DNA of 64,000 bases. Source: Paenibacillus sp. XY044 (GTDB taxonomy: Bacteria > Bacillota > Bacilli > Paenibacillales > Paenibacillaceae). Shown here one piece after another: positions 1-7,256 of the stretch (its first letter is position 1; every line of letters starts with the position of its first letter). Made by a program: the position numbers and the translations under genes. The stretch lies in NCBI RefSeq assembly GCF_002257645.1, contig NZ_NQMO01000008.1, forward strand, positions 248,001 through 312,000, given 5' to 3'. Below the pieces are notes generated by a model that ran no database searches, was not told the origin of the DNA, and saw nothing but the letters and a program-made list of their open reading frames with translations.

Positions 1-552
1 CTGGATGGGATACAGAAGATGAGCAAAAGCCTCGGCAACTATATCGGGATCGATGACACCCCGAACGAAATGTTCGGCAAAACGATGTCGGTGCCGGATG
101 AGCTGATGGTGAAATACTATGAGCTGGCCACGGATATGACGAATGAGGAGCTTGAGGTTCTGAGTGAAGATTTGAGCGGCGGGAGCCTCCACCCGCGGGA
201 TGCCAAAATGAGCTTGGCGGCTGCCTTTGTCCGGATGTACCATGGGCGGGAGGCAGCCGAGGCGGCCCGGCGGCATTTCGTTACCGTCTTTCAGCAGCGT
301 GCGCTTCCCGAGGAAATTGAGCTGCGCGATATTCCCGAAGACGAGCTGCAGGGAGGGGCTATTCGGTTGGTCCGGCTGCTGACCCTCCTGGGATTTGCGG
401 TTTCCAACAGCGAGGCCAGAAGGAGCATACAGCAGGGGGCGGTCAAGCTGAATGAAGTTAAAATCGAAGACCCGAATGCGGATGTCACGGTCCGGGACGG
501 CGATATCGTTCAAGCGGGGAAACGCAAATTCGCCAAGCTCCGGATCGTATAG
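1..552 (+). CDS. tyrS: Tyrosyl-tRNA synthetase, C-terminal part (5' end outside window)
   Basis: Charges tRNA-Tyr with tyrosine in the cytoplasm. The frame is open from base 1 and reads LDGIQKMSKS at once; KMSKS is the class I synthetase signature that stabilises the transition state. After the helical anticodon-binding region comes an S4-like RNA-binding domain (about the last 65 residues, with GFAVSNSEARRSIQQGAVKLN), the normal C-terminus of bacterial TyrRS. Roughly the N-terminal half, with the HIGH-type motif, lies upstream of the window. A strong terminator follows at 629-662, so this is the end of a transcription unit. The identification is firm. Confidence 0.96.
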   Translation: MDGIQKMSKSLGNYIGIDDTPNEMFGKTMSVPDELMVKYYELATDMTNEELEVLSEDLSGGSLHPRDAKMSLAAAFVRMYHGREAAEAARRHFVTVFQQRALPEEIELRDIPEDELQGGAIRLVRLLTLLGFAVSNSEARRSIQQGAVKLNEVKIEDPNADVTVRDGDIVQAGKRKFAKLRIV

Positions 553-628
553 AAGCCGTGGATATTCTATAGAAGCTTGATGTGTTTAAGAAGATTGCAT
601 GGATTAATGAAGCCATGTGCATGACCGC

Positions 629-662
629 AAAAAATAGGGCTGCCAGTCAGTCCTATTTTTTC
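629..662 (+). terminator. Intrinsic terminator of tyrS
   Basis: AATAGGGCTG pairs with CAGTCCTATT (one G-T pair) around a CCAGT loop, followed by a run of T. It lies 77 bases after the tyrS stop. Confidence 0.85.
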
Positions 663-670
663 ATAATAAC

Positions 671-702
671 AAAAAAGCCCGGAACATAACGTTCCAGGCT
701 TG
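671..702 (-). terminator. Intrinsic terminator of rpsD
   Basis: Read on the minus strand, AAGCCTGGAAC pairs with GTTCCGGGCTT around a GTTAT loop and is followed by TTTT. It begins 15 bases after the rpsD stop, back to back with the tyrS terminator. Confidence 0.88.
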
Positions 703-716
703 GTTGCAGCGAAATA

Positions 717-1316
717 TTAACGGTTGTAGAATTCGACGATTTGTCTTTCGTCGATGTCTTGGGAAAGTTCGGCGCGCTCTGGGAAACGGATGTATTTACC
801 TTCCAAAGCTCCATCGTTGTATTCCAGGTAGCCTGGCAGATGCGAACGGTTCTCCAGCGCTTCTTTAATAGAAGAGAGGCTGCGGCTTCTTTCGCGAAGA
901 CTGATTACGTCGCCTGTGATAACTTGGTAGGAAGCAACGTTTACTTTCTTGCCGTTAACAGTCACGTGACCGTGAGCGACCAATTGGCGCGCTCCTGCAC
1001 GGGAGTTAGCGAAACCAAGACGGTAAACGAGGTTGTCCAAGCGGCTTTCCAGCAAGAACATGAAGTTTTCACCGGCAATACCCTGCATTTTTTGCGCTCT
1101 GTCGAACAGCGTGCGGAATTGCTTTTCACCCAAACCGTACATGTGGCGCAATTTTTGTTTTTCTTGGAGCTGCATACCGTAGTTGCTCATTTTTCTCCGT
1201 TGGTTAGGACCGTGTTGTCCCGGAGGAAAAGGGCGTTTCAATTCTTTACCAGTACCGCTCAGGGAAATTCCCAGACGACGGCTCAATTTAAACTTTGGAC
1301 CTGTGTAACGTGCCAT
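717..1316 (-). CDS. rpsD: 30S ribosomal protein S4
   Basis: Primary 16S rRNA-binding protein that nucleates assembly of the 30S body and helps translational accuracy. At 199 residues it has the family length. It starts MARYTGPKFKLSRRLG and carries the S4 RNA-binding domain at about residues 90-150 (RLDNLVYRLGFANSRAGARQLV). The ATG follows an AAAGGAG site. It is monocistronic, flanked by its own terminator and by a leader of about 190 bases. In Bacillus rpsD also stands alone and is autoregulated by S4 binding its leader; the long leader here fits that, although the binding structure itself is inferred. Confidence 0.98.
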   Translation of the reverse strand: MARYTGPKFKLSRRLGISLSGTGKELKRPFPPGQHGPNQRRKMSNYGMQLQEKQKLRHMYGLGEKQFRTLFDRAQKMQGIAGENFMFLLESRLDNLVYRLGFANSRAGARQLVAHGHVTVNGKKVNVASYQVITGDVISLRERSRSLSSIKEALENRSHLPGYLEYNDGALEGKYIRFPERAELSQDIDERQIVEFYNR

Positions 1317-1510
1317 GTTATAGTAGACTCCTTTATTGTTCGAATAATTTACAGTAGGGCTCTATTTGCGCCGTATTTGTTTACCTGTGCGTTCTATAGC
1401 GAACCGCACAACTGACGGGAAAGTTCAGCCGCTGTCCTATCAGCAACAAATGACGTGAGGGTGACACAACGTTACGCCCAAATCAAGACTATATTGCAGT
1501 CTTTTTCAAC
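1317..1510 (-). promoter_or_regulatory. rpsD 5' leader, probable S4 autoregulatory element
   Basis: The transcript from the promoter at 1518-1545 would carry about 190 untranslated bases before rpsD. It contains stems such as GTGCGGTTC / GAACGCAC (minus-strand reading, near 1387-1410). A long structured leader on a solitary Bacillales rpsD is expected to be the S4-binding autoregulatory RNA. I infer this from position and length, not from a motif match. Confidence 0.5.
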
Positions 1511-1517
1511 AATAGAT

Positions 1518-1545
1518 TTTATATTATAGAGTAGGTAAAAGTCAA
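1518..1545 (-). promoter_or_regulatory. Sigma-A-type promoter of rpsD
   Basis: On the minus strand, TTGACT (1540-1545), a 16-base spacer, then TATAAA (1518-1523). Confidence 0.6.
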
Positions 1546-1635
1546 GGCCTGACAATGTGCTGGAAAAGTCTAATTTTGTCGATAGGGCTATAGTCCTAAA
1601 AAAGTAGGACGAATATCTGAAATATGAGTGCAAAA

Positions 1636-1665
1636 TTGCTTGGAACAGAGTAGAATGTTTATTAT
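1636..1665 (+). promoter_or_regulatory. Candidate promoter of the diguanylate cyclase gene
   Basis: TTGCTT (1636-1641), an 18-base spacer and TATTAT (1660-1665), about 130 bases before the start codon. Only a fair match. The rest of the rpsD/cyclase gap (1317-1793) holds the rpsD leader and nothing else I recognise. Confidence 0.35.
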
Positions 1666-1793
1666 AACACATCCGACATGACCCGACTTTATAGCGGACT
1701 TTTTCATATTGCAAGGGTGACAATGTATATTGATTGCGATTTTATGGTGCCGTGAAAGACACCCTTTGGCACGGTGTAAAGGAGCGCCTGTCT

Positions 1794-3779
1794 ATGTCAG
1801 AACACCAACGAGAAACAACGAAGCATCAAAGCCTTTTTCAGACGAATGCCGATCTGGCGTTTCCTTCGGAGTCGGCTACTTCCTGGCTGCAGGAGATCGA
1901 CTTGTCCGTTCATGATTTGCCCTATGTGGATCACGTGATCCAAGGAGCTTTTTTTAATTGGCGGGCCGAAGCGCAGACACTGCCGCTGAGTGGACAAGCC
2001 TTGTGGGCTGTAACGAATTTTCAGGGGCGGTGGATCGATGGCGATGAAGCTCTTCTTGCGGAGCCTTTCAACGGTTTGGCGGGAGAGATCGGCCGTTGCC
2101 TGGAGTCCGGGGAACAGTTCTGGATCCTTCCCGATGATCCGGCGGATCGCCATAGCTCCTGGGTTACTACGGTTATTCCGGTGTTTACTCGCCGGGAGCA
2201 CGCGCTGGTCTGCCTTCTGGTCTGTGGAATTCCCGCGCACCTTTTTGGTGAAGGAGCCCGGGACACCGTTGCCGCCATGGCGCTCCACTATCGTTCTTGC
2301 CTGTACAAAAGTTTTAAGTTCGCCCTTGTGTCGGACATTCTGAAGGCGCAGGAAAGTACGGAACGGGAGGCTAACCGCCGGTCCATTCTGTTTCAAATCA
2401 TGCAGCGGATGCATGACCAGATCGATGTGGATACCGTGCTGACAGAGGTATTGGACAGCCTCGAAGTTCTGTACCCCACCATCCGCGCGAGACTGCTTAT
2501 GTCCCAGGACCATCAGAGCCGCAATCCGCGGGTGAAGCCGCTCGTCTTTCATCCCTGGGGCGAGGATATCTGCGTCAGGTCTTTTATGGATGGAAGGCTC
2601 ATGATGCAGGACTGCAGGGACGGGGGGATGGAGAACCAGGTCGAAATCGCCATACCGCTCGGCGGCAAGCAGGGCGTCTATGGGGTGCTTCATCTGGTGA
2701 TGTCCAGGGAGCTTCAGGAAGATCTGGACCTGCAGCTGATCGGCATGGTGGTCGACACGGCGGGGAATGCTTTTGAAAATGCGAAGCTCTACGAGCAGTC
2801 GAACCTGCTGATTCATGAGCTGCGCCTCATTAACGAATTGACCCAGCGGCTGAACCAGAGCCTCAAGCTTGGGGATATTTACAAGTTTGCCAGCGAGGAG
2901 ATGCTGGATATTTTCCAGGCGGATTACTGCTGCTTCTTGCAGTACAATGAGGAACGAGGCGTTCTGGAGGTGATGGCGTCCAACGTTCCTGGTCTTGCCC
3001 CGTCCTTTGATGCGGAGTACGGCTTTGGCGGACATGTATTTCATAAAAAGGAACCTGTCATTCTTTCGGACTATTCGCTGAGCGGCAAGGTCCCCTCGAA
3101 GCTGATGGATGTCACGCATTCGCAATCCCTCATCGCTTCACCGCTGACGGTAAACGGCAAGGTGATGGGGGCCATTCTGCTGACGCACCGCAATCCTCAT
3201 TATTTTTCCTATGATAATTATCGGCTTCTGCAAACCTTGTCCAGCCACATCGGCCTTTCAGTGAGCAATGCGCTGCTTCACGCTGAGCTGAGACGGATGG
3301 CCAACCGGGACATGCTGACCGACATGTACGCCCGCCACTACCTCGACAAGATGATTCAGCAGTATCAAGTGAGCGATTTTTGCGGGTCCCTGATCGTGGT
3401 GGACATTGATGAATTCAAACAGGTTAACGATACATACGGTCATCAGAAAGGTGACGATATCCTTCGGCAGGTCAGCGATATCGTGAAATCCTCCATTCGG
3501 GAGGAAGATGTGCCTGCACGCTGGGGCGGGGAGGAGCTGGCCGTGTATCTGCCGCAGCTGGGGGTGCACCAGGCGGTCAAAGTCGCTGAAGTGATCCGAA
3601 GCCGGGTCGCCCGGGAGACGAGCCCCCCCGTTACAATTTCAAGCGGAATCGCTGAATGGTGCTGGACGGATCCACAGGTGAGTGTAGACAGCTTGTTCTA
3701 CAGAGCGGATATGGCCCTCTACAGGGCAAAGAACAGCGGACGCAACCAGATTCAAATGGAAGACGTGAACGATATGTAA
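1794..3779 (+). CDS. GAF-GAF-GGDEF diguanylate cyclase
   Basis: Predicted to make cyclic di-GMP from two GTP in response to a small ligand or redox cue sensed by GAF domains. From ATG 1794 (AAAGGAG 9 bases upstream) it is 661 residues; the frame continues 20 codons upstream but without a ribosome site. An N-terminal region of unknown type (1-190) is followed by two GAF-like domains (about 195-335 and 350-495) and a GGDEF domain (498-660). The active-site loop reads GGEEL (578-582) and the metal-binding VVDIDEFKQVND is intact. An RxxD motif (R569-D572) lies five residues before GGEEL, the classic product-inhibition I-site. There are no membrane segments, so it is cytoplasmic. It is transcribed alone, with a terminator behind it. 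Leu in place of Phe in GGEEF is a mild variation. Confidence 0.92.
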   Translation: MSEHQRETTKHQSLFQTNADLAFPSESATSWLQEIDLSVHDLPYVDHVIQGAFFNWRAEAQTLPLSGQALWAVTNFQGRWIDGDEALLAEPFNGLAGEIGRCLESGEQFWILPDDPADRHSSWVTTVIPVFTRREHALVCLLVCGIPAHLFGEGARDTVAAMALHYRSCLYKSFKFALVSDILKAQESTEREANRRSILFQIMQRMHDQIDVDTVLTEVLDSLEVLYPTIRARLLMSQDHQSRNPRVKPLVFHPWGEDICVRSFMDGRLMMQDCRDGGMENQVEIAIPLGGKQGVYGVLHLVMSRELQEDLDLQLIGMVVDTAGNAFENAKLYEQSNLLIHELRLINELTQRLNQSLKLGDIYKFASEEMLDIFQADYCCFLQYNEERGVLEVMASNVPGLAPSFDAEYGFGGHVFHKKEPVILSDYSLSGKVPSKLMDVTHSQSLIASPLTVNGKVMGAILLTHRNPHYFSYDNYRLLQTLSSHIGLSVSNALLHAELRRMANRDMLTDMYARHYLDKMIQQYQVSDFCGSLIVVDIDEFKQVNDTYGHQKGDDILRQVSDIVKSSIREEDVPARWGGEELAVYLPQLGVHQAVKVAEVIRSRVARETSPPVTISSGIAEWCWTDPQVSVDSLFYRADMALYRAKNSGRNQIQMEDVNDM

Positions 3780-3780
3780 A

Positions 3781-3817
3781 GGGCGGCCTCACTTTCGAGT
3801 GGGGGCGCCTTATTTTT
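3781..3817 (+). terminator. Terminator of the diguanylate cyclase gene
   Basis: GGCGGCCTCACT pairs with AGTGGGGGCGCC around a TTCG tetraloop (one mismatch), then TTATTTTT. Confidence 0.8.
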
Positions 3818-3913
3818 GCATGAACTGGTCAGGCGGGGGACAGCCTATAAGCAAAAAGGACCTATGTCAGGAGAATGAACCTTGGTTCATTCCGTCCGGA
3901 AAGGCAGTATTCC

Positions 3914-4735
3914 ATGATAAAAAAAATGGTACTTCCCGCCTTGCTGCTGCTTAGCCTATGCGGCGGTTTGACAGGCTGCGGCATGTTTCAGGACTCGAAA
4001 TCGCCGGAGGAATGGTTTTCCCAGACGATTACCGGACTGGCCGGCAAAGACTCGTTCTCATTTATTGGTCAGGCTGCGGTGCGTGCGCAGGATCAGGGGC
4101 AGGCGCAGAATTTTGCTTACACCGGCAGGCTCACGGGCCACGACCAGCTCACCATGGAGAGCGTGATCCCTACCCAAGAGGCGGTTAACGCCAAGGGACT
4201 CCAGGCAAGGGGAATCACCGGGAAAACCGTGAAGGTGACGAATTTCCGCAGGCAGGACGGGGGATGGGTGAGGCTGTCGAGCGAAGCGGATCCCGAGGAT
4301 ACCTCTCCTTCGTTAACCCGGTTTAACCCTCTGCAGCAGCTGGACGGCATACATGATCTTCCCAAAAACATCAAAGTAGAGTCCAGTGGCGCCCGGGGGA
4401 CCAAAGTGCTGCGGATCGAATTGGAAAGCTCGAGCGCGAAAAGTTTTTTGGCGAAGCAGCTCGAGTCAGAGATGGAGGGTCTCCGCAAGCAGCCCGGATA
4501 TACCCGTGCACAGTCCCGGGAAAAGCAGAAGCTGCAGAGTCTCTGGAGTCAAGGGGACAAGCAGCTGCGGCAAATGCTGAACGACGCCCAGGTAAGCACG
4601 GTCTATCATTTGACGATTAACCGCAAGTCGGGATTTCCGGTTCGTTTGACCTCGGAGAGCGCAATCGACTATATCAACCTGAACGGCGCAAAGACACGGG
4701 AGTCGATGGTGAACGATGTTTCATTCCAGCCGTAG
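3914..4735 (+). CDS. Uncharacterised lipoprotein
   Basis: Secreted protein probably anchored to the outer face of the membrane. From ATG 3914 it is 273 residues with a short basic start (MIKKM), a leucine-rich core and a lipobox ending LTGC, so the mature N-terminus would be a lipidated Cys at about residue 20. An in-frame ATG at 3875 was rejected because AGGAG sits only one base before it and it would push the signal peptide inward. The mature part is hydrophilic, with beta-strand-like stretches, and resembles in outline the lipoproteins that fold as a beta sheet around a hydrophobic ligand, but I cannot name a family. It stands between terminators, so its neighbours give no clue. Confidence 0.75.
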   Translation: MIKKMVLPALLLLSLCGGLTGCGMFQDSKSPEEWFSQTITGLAGKDSFSFIGQAAVRAQDQGQAQNFAYTGRLTGHDQLTMESVIPTQEAVNAKGLQARGITGKTVKVTNFRRQDGGWVRLSSEADPEDTSPSLTRFNPLQQLDGIHDLPKNIKVESSGARGTKVLRIELESSSAKSFLAKQLESEMEGLRKQPGYTRAQSREKQKLQSLWSQGDKQLRQMLNDAQVSTVYHLTINRKSGFPVRLTSESAIDYINLNGAKTRESMVNDVSFQP

Positions 4736-4744
4736 CCCCATCAT

Positions 4745-4766
4745 ACCGGTGGGCATCGGTTTTTAC
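4745..4766 (+). terminator. Weak terminator after the lipoprotein gene
   Basis: A short stem ACCGG/TCGGT with a six-base loop, followed by TTTTT. Confidence 0.45.
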
Positions 4767-4787
4767 GCCTGCTCCCGCAGCTCCATG

Positions 4788-4816
4788 CTGACGGGACTTG
4801 CCATGCGTGCTACAAT
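4788..4816 (+). promoter_or_regulatory. Sigma-A-type promoter of the aminopeptidase gene
   Basis: CTGACG (4788-4793), 17 bases, TACAAT (4811-4816), followed by a leader of about 60 bases and an AGGGGAGG site. Confidence 0.6.
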
Positions 4817-4885
4817 AAGTCTGAATGAATTAACCTTTGTTCAAATAAATAGCATAGAGGTTATGTCAAGGGGAGGAAATAAGTA

Positions 4886-6001
4886 ATGCGTGATCCTAGA
4901 ATCCAAAAACTGGCGGAAAACCTGGTCGGTTATTCCGTGAACGTACAGCCGGGGGAGAACGTCCTTGTCGAGATGATCGGCTCGGAGCGCAACCTGCTGA
5001 AGGCCGTCATTGATGAAGTCGGCAAGCGGGGAGGACGCCCGTTCGTGCAAATTACCGACAAATCCGTGCAGCGTACGATGCTGATGAACGCGACGGAAGA
5101 AATGCTCAAGACTTGGGCGGACATCGACTTGAACCGGATGAAGCAGATGGACTGCTATATCGGCATCCGCGCCGGAGAGAACGTCAATGATCTGGCCGAC
5201 GTCCCTGACGAAAAGGTGAAACTGTTCAATTCGCTTTACAATCATCCGGTACATAGCGGACAGCGCGTAAACCACACCAAATGGGTGGTACTGCGTTATC
5301 CGAACCCAAGCATGGCCCAGTTGGCCAATATGAGCACGGAAGCTTTTGAGGACTTCTATTTTGACGTATGCAACCTCGATTACGCCAAGATGGACAAGGC
5401 GCAGGATCCACTTGCCGAGCTGATGAGAAAGACGGACAAGGTCCGCATCGTCGGTCCGGGCACCGACCTCAGCTTTTCTATTAAGGGGATCGGCGCCGAA
5501 AAATGCGCTGGCGAGAAAAACATTCCGGACGGCGAGGTTTACAGCGCACCGGTGCGCGATTCCGTCAACGGCACGATCAGCTACAACACCGGCACGGTAT
5601 ATAACGGCATCTCGTTCGAAAATATCAAGTTTACCTTCAAGGATGGAAAAATCGTGGAAGCGACGAGCAACGATACCAAGCGCCTGAACAACATTTTGGA
5701 CTCGGATGAAGGGGCGCGCTATATCGGCGAATTCGCGATCGGGTTTAACCCGTACATTTTACACCCGATGAAGGACATTCTGTTCGACGAAAAAATTGCC
5801 GGAAGCATCCACTTTACCCCGGGTCAAGCCTATGAAGTAACGGATAACGGCAACCGTTCATCCATCCACTGGGACATCGTGCTGATTCAGCGTGAAGACT
5901 ACGGCGGCGGGGAAATTTACTTCGACGACGTGCTGATCCGCAAAGACGGCATTTTCGTCATTCCGGAACTGCAGGGGTTGAACCCAGAGAATTTGAAGTA
6001 G
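4886..6001 (+). CDS. M29-family metallo-aminopeptidase
   Basis: Cytoplasmic exopeptidase of the AmpS/AmpT (thermophilic aminopeptidase, M29) family, which removes N-terminal residues from peptides using a two-metal site. At 371 residues it matches the shorter variant of the family. The C-terminal catalytic half shows the expected ligand-bearing motifs: NIPDGEVYSAPVRDSVNG, the GEFAIGFNP segment, SIHFTPGQAYE and SSIHWDIV. The start ATG follows AGGGGAGGAAATAAGT. It is a single gene with its own promoter. Function within the family (housekeeping peptide turnover) is inferred. Confidence 0.9.
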   Translation: MRDPRIQKLAENLVGYSVNVQPGENVLVEMIGSERNLLKAVIDEVGKRGGRPFVQITDKSVQRTMLMNATEEMLKTWADIDLNRMKQMDCYIGIRAGENVNDLADVPDEKVKLFNSLYNHPVHSGQRVNHTKWVVLRYPNPSMAQLANMSTEAFEDFYFDVCNLDYAKMDKAQDPLAELMRKTDKVRIVGPGTDLSFSIKGIGAEKCAGEKNIPDGEVYSAPVRDSVNGTISYNTGTVYNGISFENIKFTFKDGKIVEATSNDTKRLNNILDSDEGARYIGEFAIGFNPYILHPMKDILFDEKIAGSIHFTPGQAYEVTDNGNRSSIHWDIVLIQREDYGGGEIYFDDVLIRKDGIFVIPELQGLNPENLK

Positions 6002-6143
6002 GAATAACTGCATTAGAAACCGGATCTGTTATATCTCGGCCAAGCGCCTTTCAGAAATTCCTTGCGCGAGAAAGCGGATTCAATGTATCATAAAAGTGGT
6101 AAAATCATAGTATACTTGATATCAAAAGCTACGGAGGGATCCT

Positions 6144-6389
6144 ATGTCCAGTAACAACGCAGCTGTTGTGGAAATCGCCCAAACGGCAAGCCAATTTACC
6201 TCTTCGATCGTACTTCAAGCGGAGAACAAGTACATCGATGTCAAAAGTATCCTCGGTTTGTTTACGACGCTTGTAAGCAGCCAAAGCTATGAGCTTCATG
6301 TTCATGGACCGGATGCGGACGAGGCTAAAGCGGCGATGAAGGAAGTGTTTGCCAAACACGGCCTGAACGTCAACGTGGTCTCTGAGTAA
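6144..6389 (+). CDS. HPr/Crh-like protein lacking the catalytic histidine
   Basis: An 81-residue HPr-fold protein. Aligned on the family QTAS and KSIxG motifs (here QTAS at 13-16, KSILG at 34-38), the regulatory serine of HPr (Ser46) is kept as Ser35. The phosphotransfer His15 position falls on Asn4, and the ARP loop and first beta strand are missing. The start is fixed by GGAGGG seven bases upstream and there is no in-frame start before it. It therefore cannot work as a PTS phosphocarrier. By analogy with Crh, which has Gln at position 15 and acts through Ser46-P with CcpA, a regulatory role is possible but inferred. It lies alone, not beside whiA as B. subtilis crh does, and has its own terminator. 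Confidence 0.85.
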   Translation: MSSNNAAVVEIAQTASQFTSSIVLQAENKYIDVKSILGLFTTLVSSQSYELHVHGPDADEAKAAMKEVFAKHGLNVNVVSE

Positions 6390-6401
6390 TGGATGAAGAA
6401 G

Positions 6402-6437
6402 AGCGCTCCTGCTGGCAACAGTAAGGGCGCTTTTTTT
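6402..6437 (+). terminator. Terminator of the HPr-like gene
   Basis: AGCGCTCCTGCTG pairs with CAGTAAGGGCGCT (one mismatch) around a GCAA tetraloop, followed by seven T. Confidence 0.9.
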
Positions 6438-6454
6438 AAAGCTTAAAATTTATA

Positions 6455-6650
6455 TTTTCCGGGGTCCCCGCATCTGAGATAGCATCGAAGCCCAACCCTC
6501 ACTTTGTGGGGTTATTTTAGAACCTTCACCGCCGTCAGCCTTCCCCTTAGAGTCTCCTACTGCTGAGCTTGGCATAAAACCGGGGTCTTTGCGGACGATG
6601 GACCGGAATTTCCCCCTCCCTAGGCTTCCCAGGGACGTTTTTCTGGGCCA
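6455..6650. ncRNA. Candidate structured RNA, strand and family unknown
   Basis: This gene-free, GC-rich block folds into a nested set of stems: 6457-6462/6603-6608, 6465-6467/6600-6602, 6468-6472/6590-6594, a tight hairpin 6494-6513, 6515-6519/6575-6579, 6531-6533/6571-6573 and 6535-6539/6562-6566, with a separate CCCAG/CTGGG hairpin at 6628-6647. The short frames on it look non-coding. I do not recognise 6S, SRP, RNase P, tmRNA or a known riboswitch. It could be an RNA gene or an unusual untranslated region. Confidence 0.35.
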
Positions 6651-6655
6651 GGTTC

Positions 6656-6684
6656 TTGTATTGGTGTTCAATTTCGTCTAATAT
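6656..6684 (+). promoter_or_regulatory. Sigma-A-type promoter of ylaN
   Basis: TTGTAT (6656-6661), 17 bases, TAATAT (6679-6684), about 55 bases before the ylaN start codon. Confidence 0.6.
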
Positions 6685-6740
6685 TAAGAATAGAATACAA
6701 GGGTGTAAATGTAGGATTTTGGACATAGGGGGGAAGATGC

Positions 6741-7031
6741 ATGACTTCATCTGAGCTGCAGGAGCAGTTGAATATTAAGGCGATTAATCTGCTGAAAGAT
6801 GATGCAGAGAAAATAGAGAAGCTTATTGAAGTACAAATGGAGAATCTGGCCACACGCTATTGCCCTCTCTATGAGGAAGTGCTGGACACCCAGATGTACG
6901 GATTTTCACGTGAGGTTGATTTTGCCGTACGCGCCGGTCTTGTGCCCGAACTTACAGGCAAACAGCTGGTCAGTGAGCTGGAGAAGAATCTGGCCAACCT
7001 CTATGAAGCCCTGAACAACAGGGAAGCATAA
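6741..7031 (+). CDS. ylaN: YlaN family protein (DUF1507)
   Basis: Small cytoplasmic protein of 96 residues. The block ENLATRYCPLYEEVLDTQMYGFSREVDFAVRAGLV matches the conserved core of Bacillus YlaN (CPLYEEVLDTQMFGLSRE in that family). YlaN is needed by B. subtilis under iron limitation and has been linked to Fur, so a role in iron homeostasis is the best guess; nothing in this locus tests it. GGGGGG precedes the ATG. As in Bacillus, ftsW is close by, but here an exchanger and an Asp23-family gene intervene and ftsW is on the other strand. Confidence 0.93.
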   Translation: MTSSELQEQLNIKAINLLKDDAEKIEKLIEVQMENLATRYCPLYEEVLDTQMYGFSREVDFAVRAGLVPELTGKQLVSELEKNLANLYEALNNREA

Positions 7032-7164
7032 ATCATCAGCCTGTCGCAAGCAGGCTTACATAAGATGCAGGGTTCAGGCGACCGGATCCCGTGTCAATCG
7101 ATGATGAGCAGTTGCAGCTTGGCCTTCACTTCGGAGGTCCCGAGATTTATAAATTTATACGTAT

Positions 7165-7202
7165 AAAAAGGCATGCTCTCCGCTGGAGAACATGCCTTTT
7201 TT
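7165..7202. terminator. Bidirectional terminator between ylaN and the exchanger gene
   Basis: AAAAAGGCATG and CATGCCTTTTTT flank an inner TCTC/GAGA stem, with T-runs on both strands. It serves the minus-strand exchanger gene and can stop ylaN read-through. A weak AGCCTG/CAGGCT hairpin also lies just after ylaN. Confidence 0.85.
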
Positions 7203-7256
7203 GTCGTTACCCTGCCTGCTCTGGAACACAAGGAACTTTGTCTCGCTGTCTGCTGT

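Noticed and set aside
1797..3125. 442-codon minus-strand frame opposite the diguanylate cyclase
   Set aside because: It lies wholly antisense to a gene with clear GAF/GGDEF domains; its translation is rich in His, Arg and Gln with no domain, a codon-bias shadow.
3875..3913. Upstream ATG extending the lipoprotein by 13 residues
   Set aside because: The AGGAG site is only one base away and the extension would place charged residues before a normal lipoprotein signal.
6450..6671. 73-codon minus-strand frame over the structured block before ylaN
   Set aside because: No ribosome site, unusual composition, and the base pairing there explains the sequence better.
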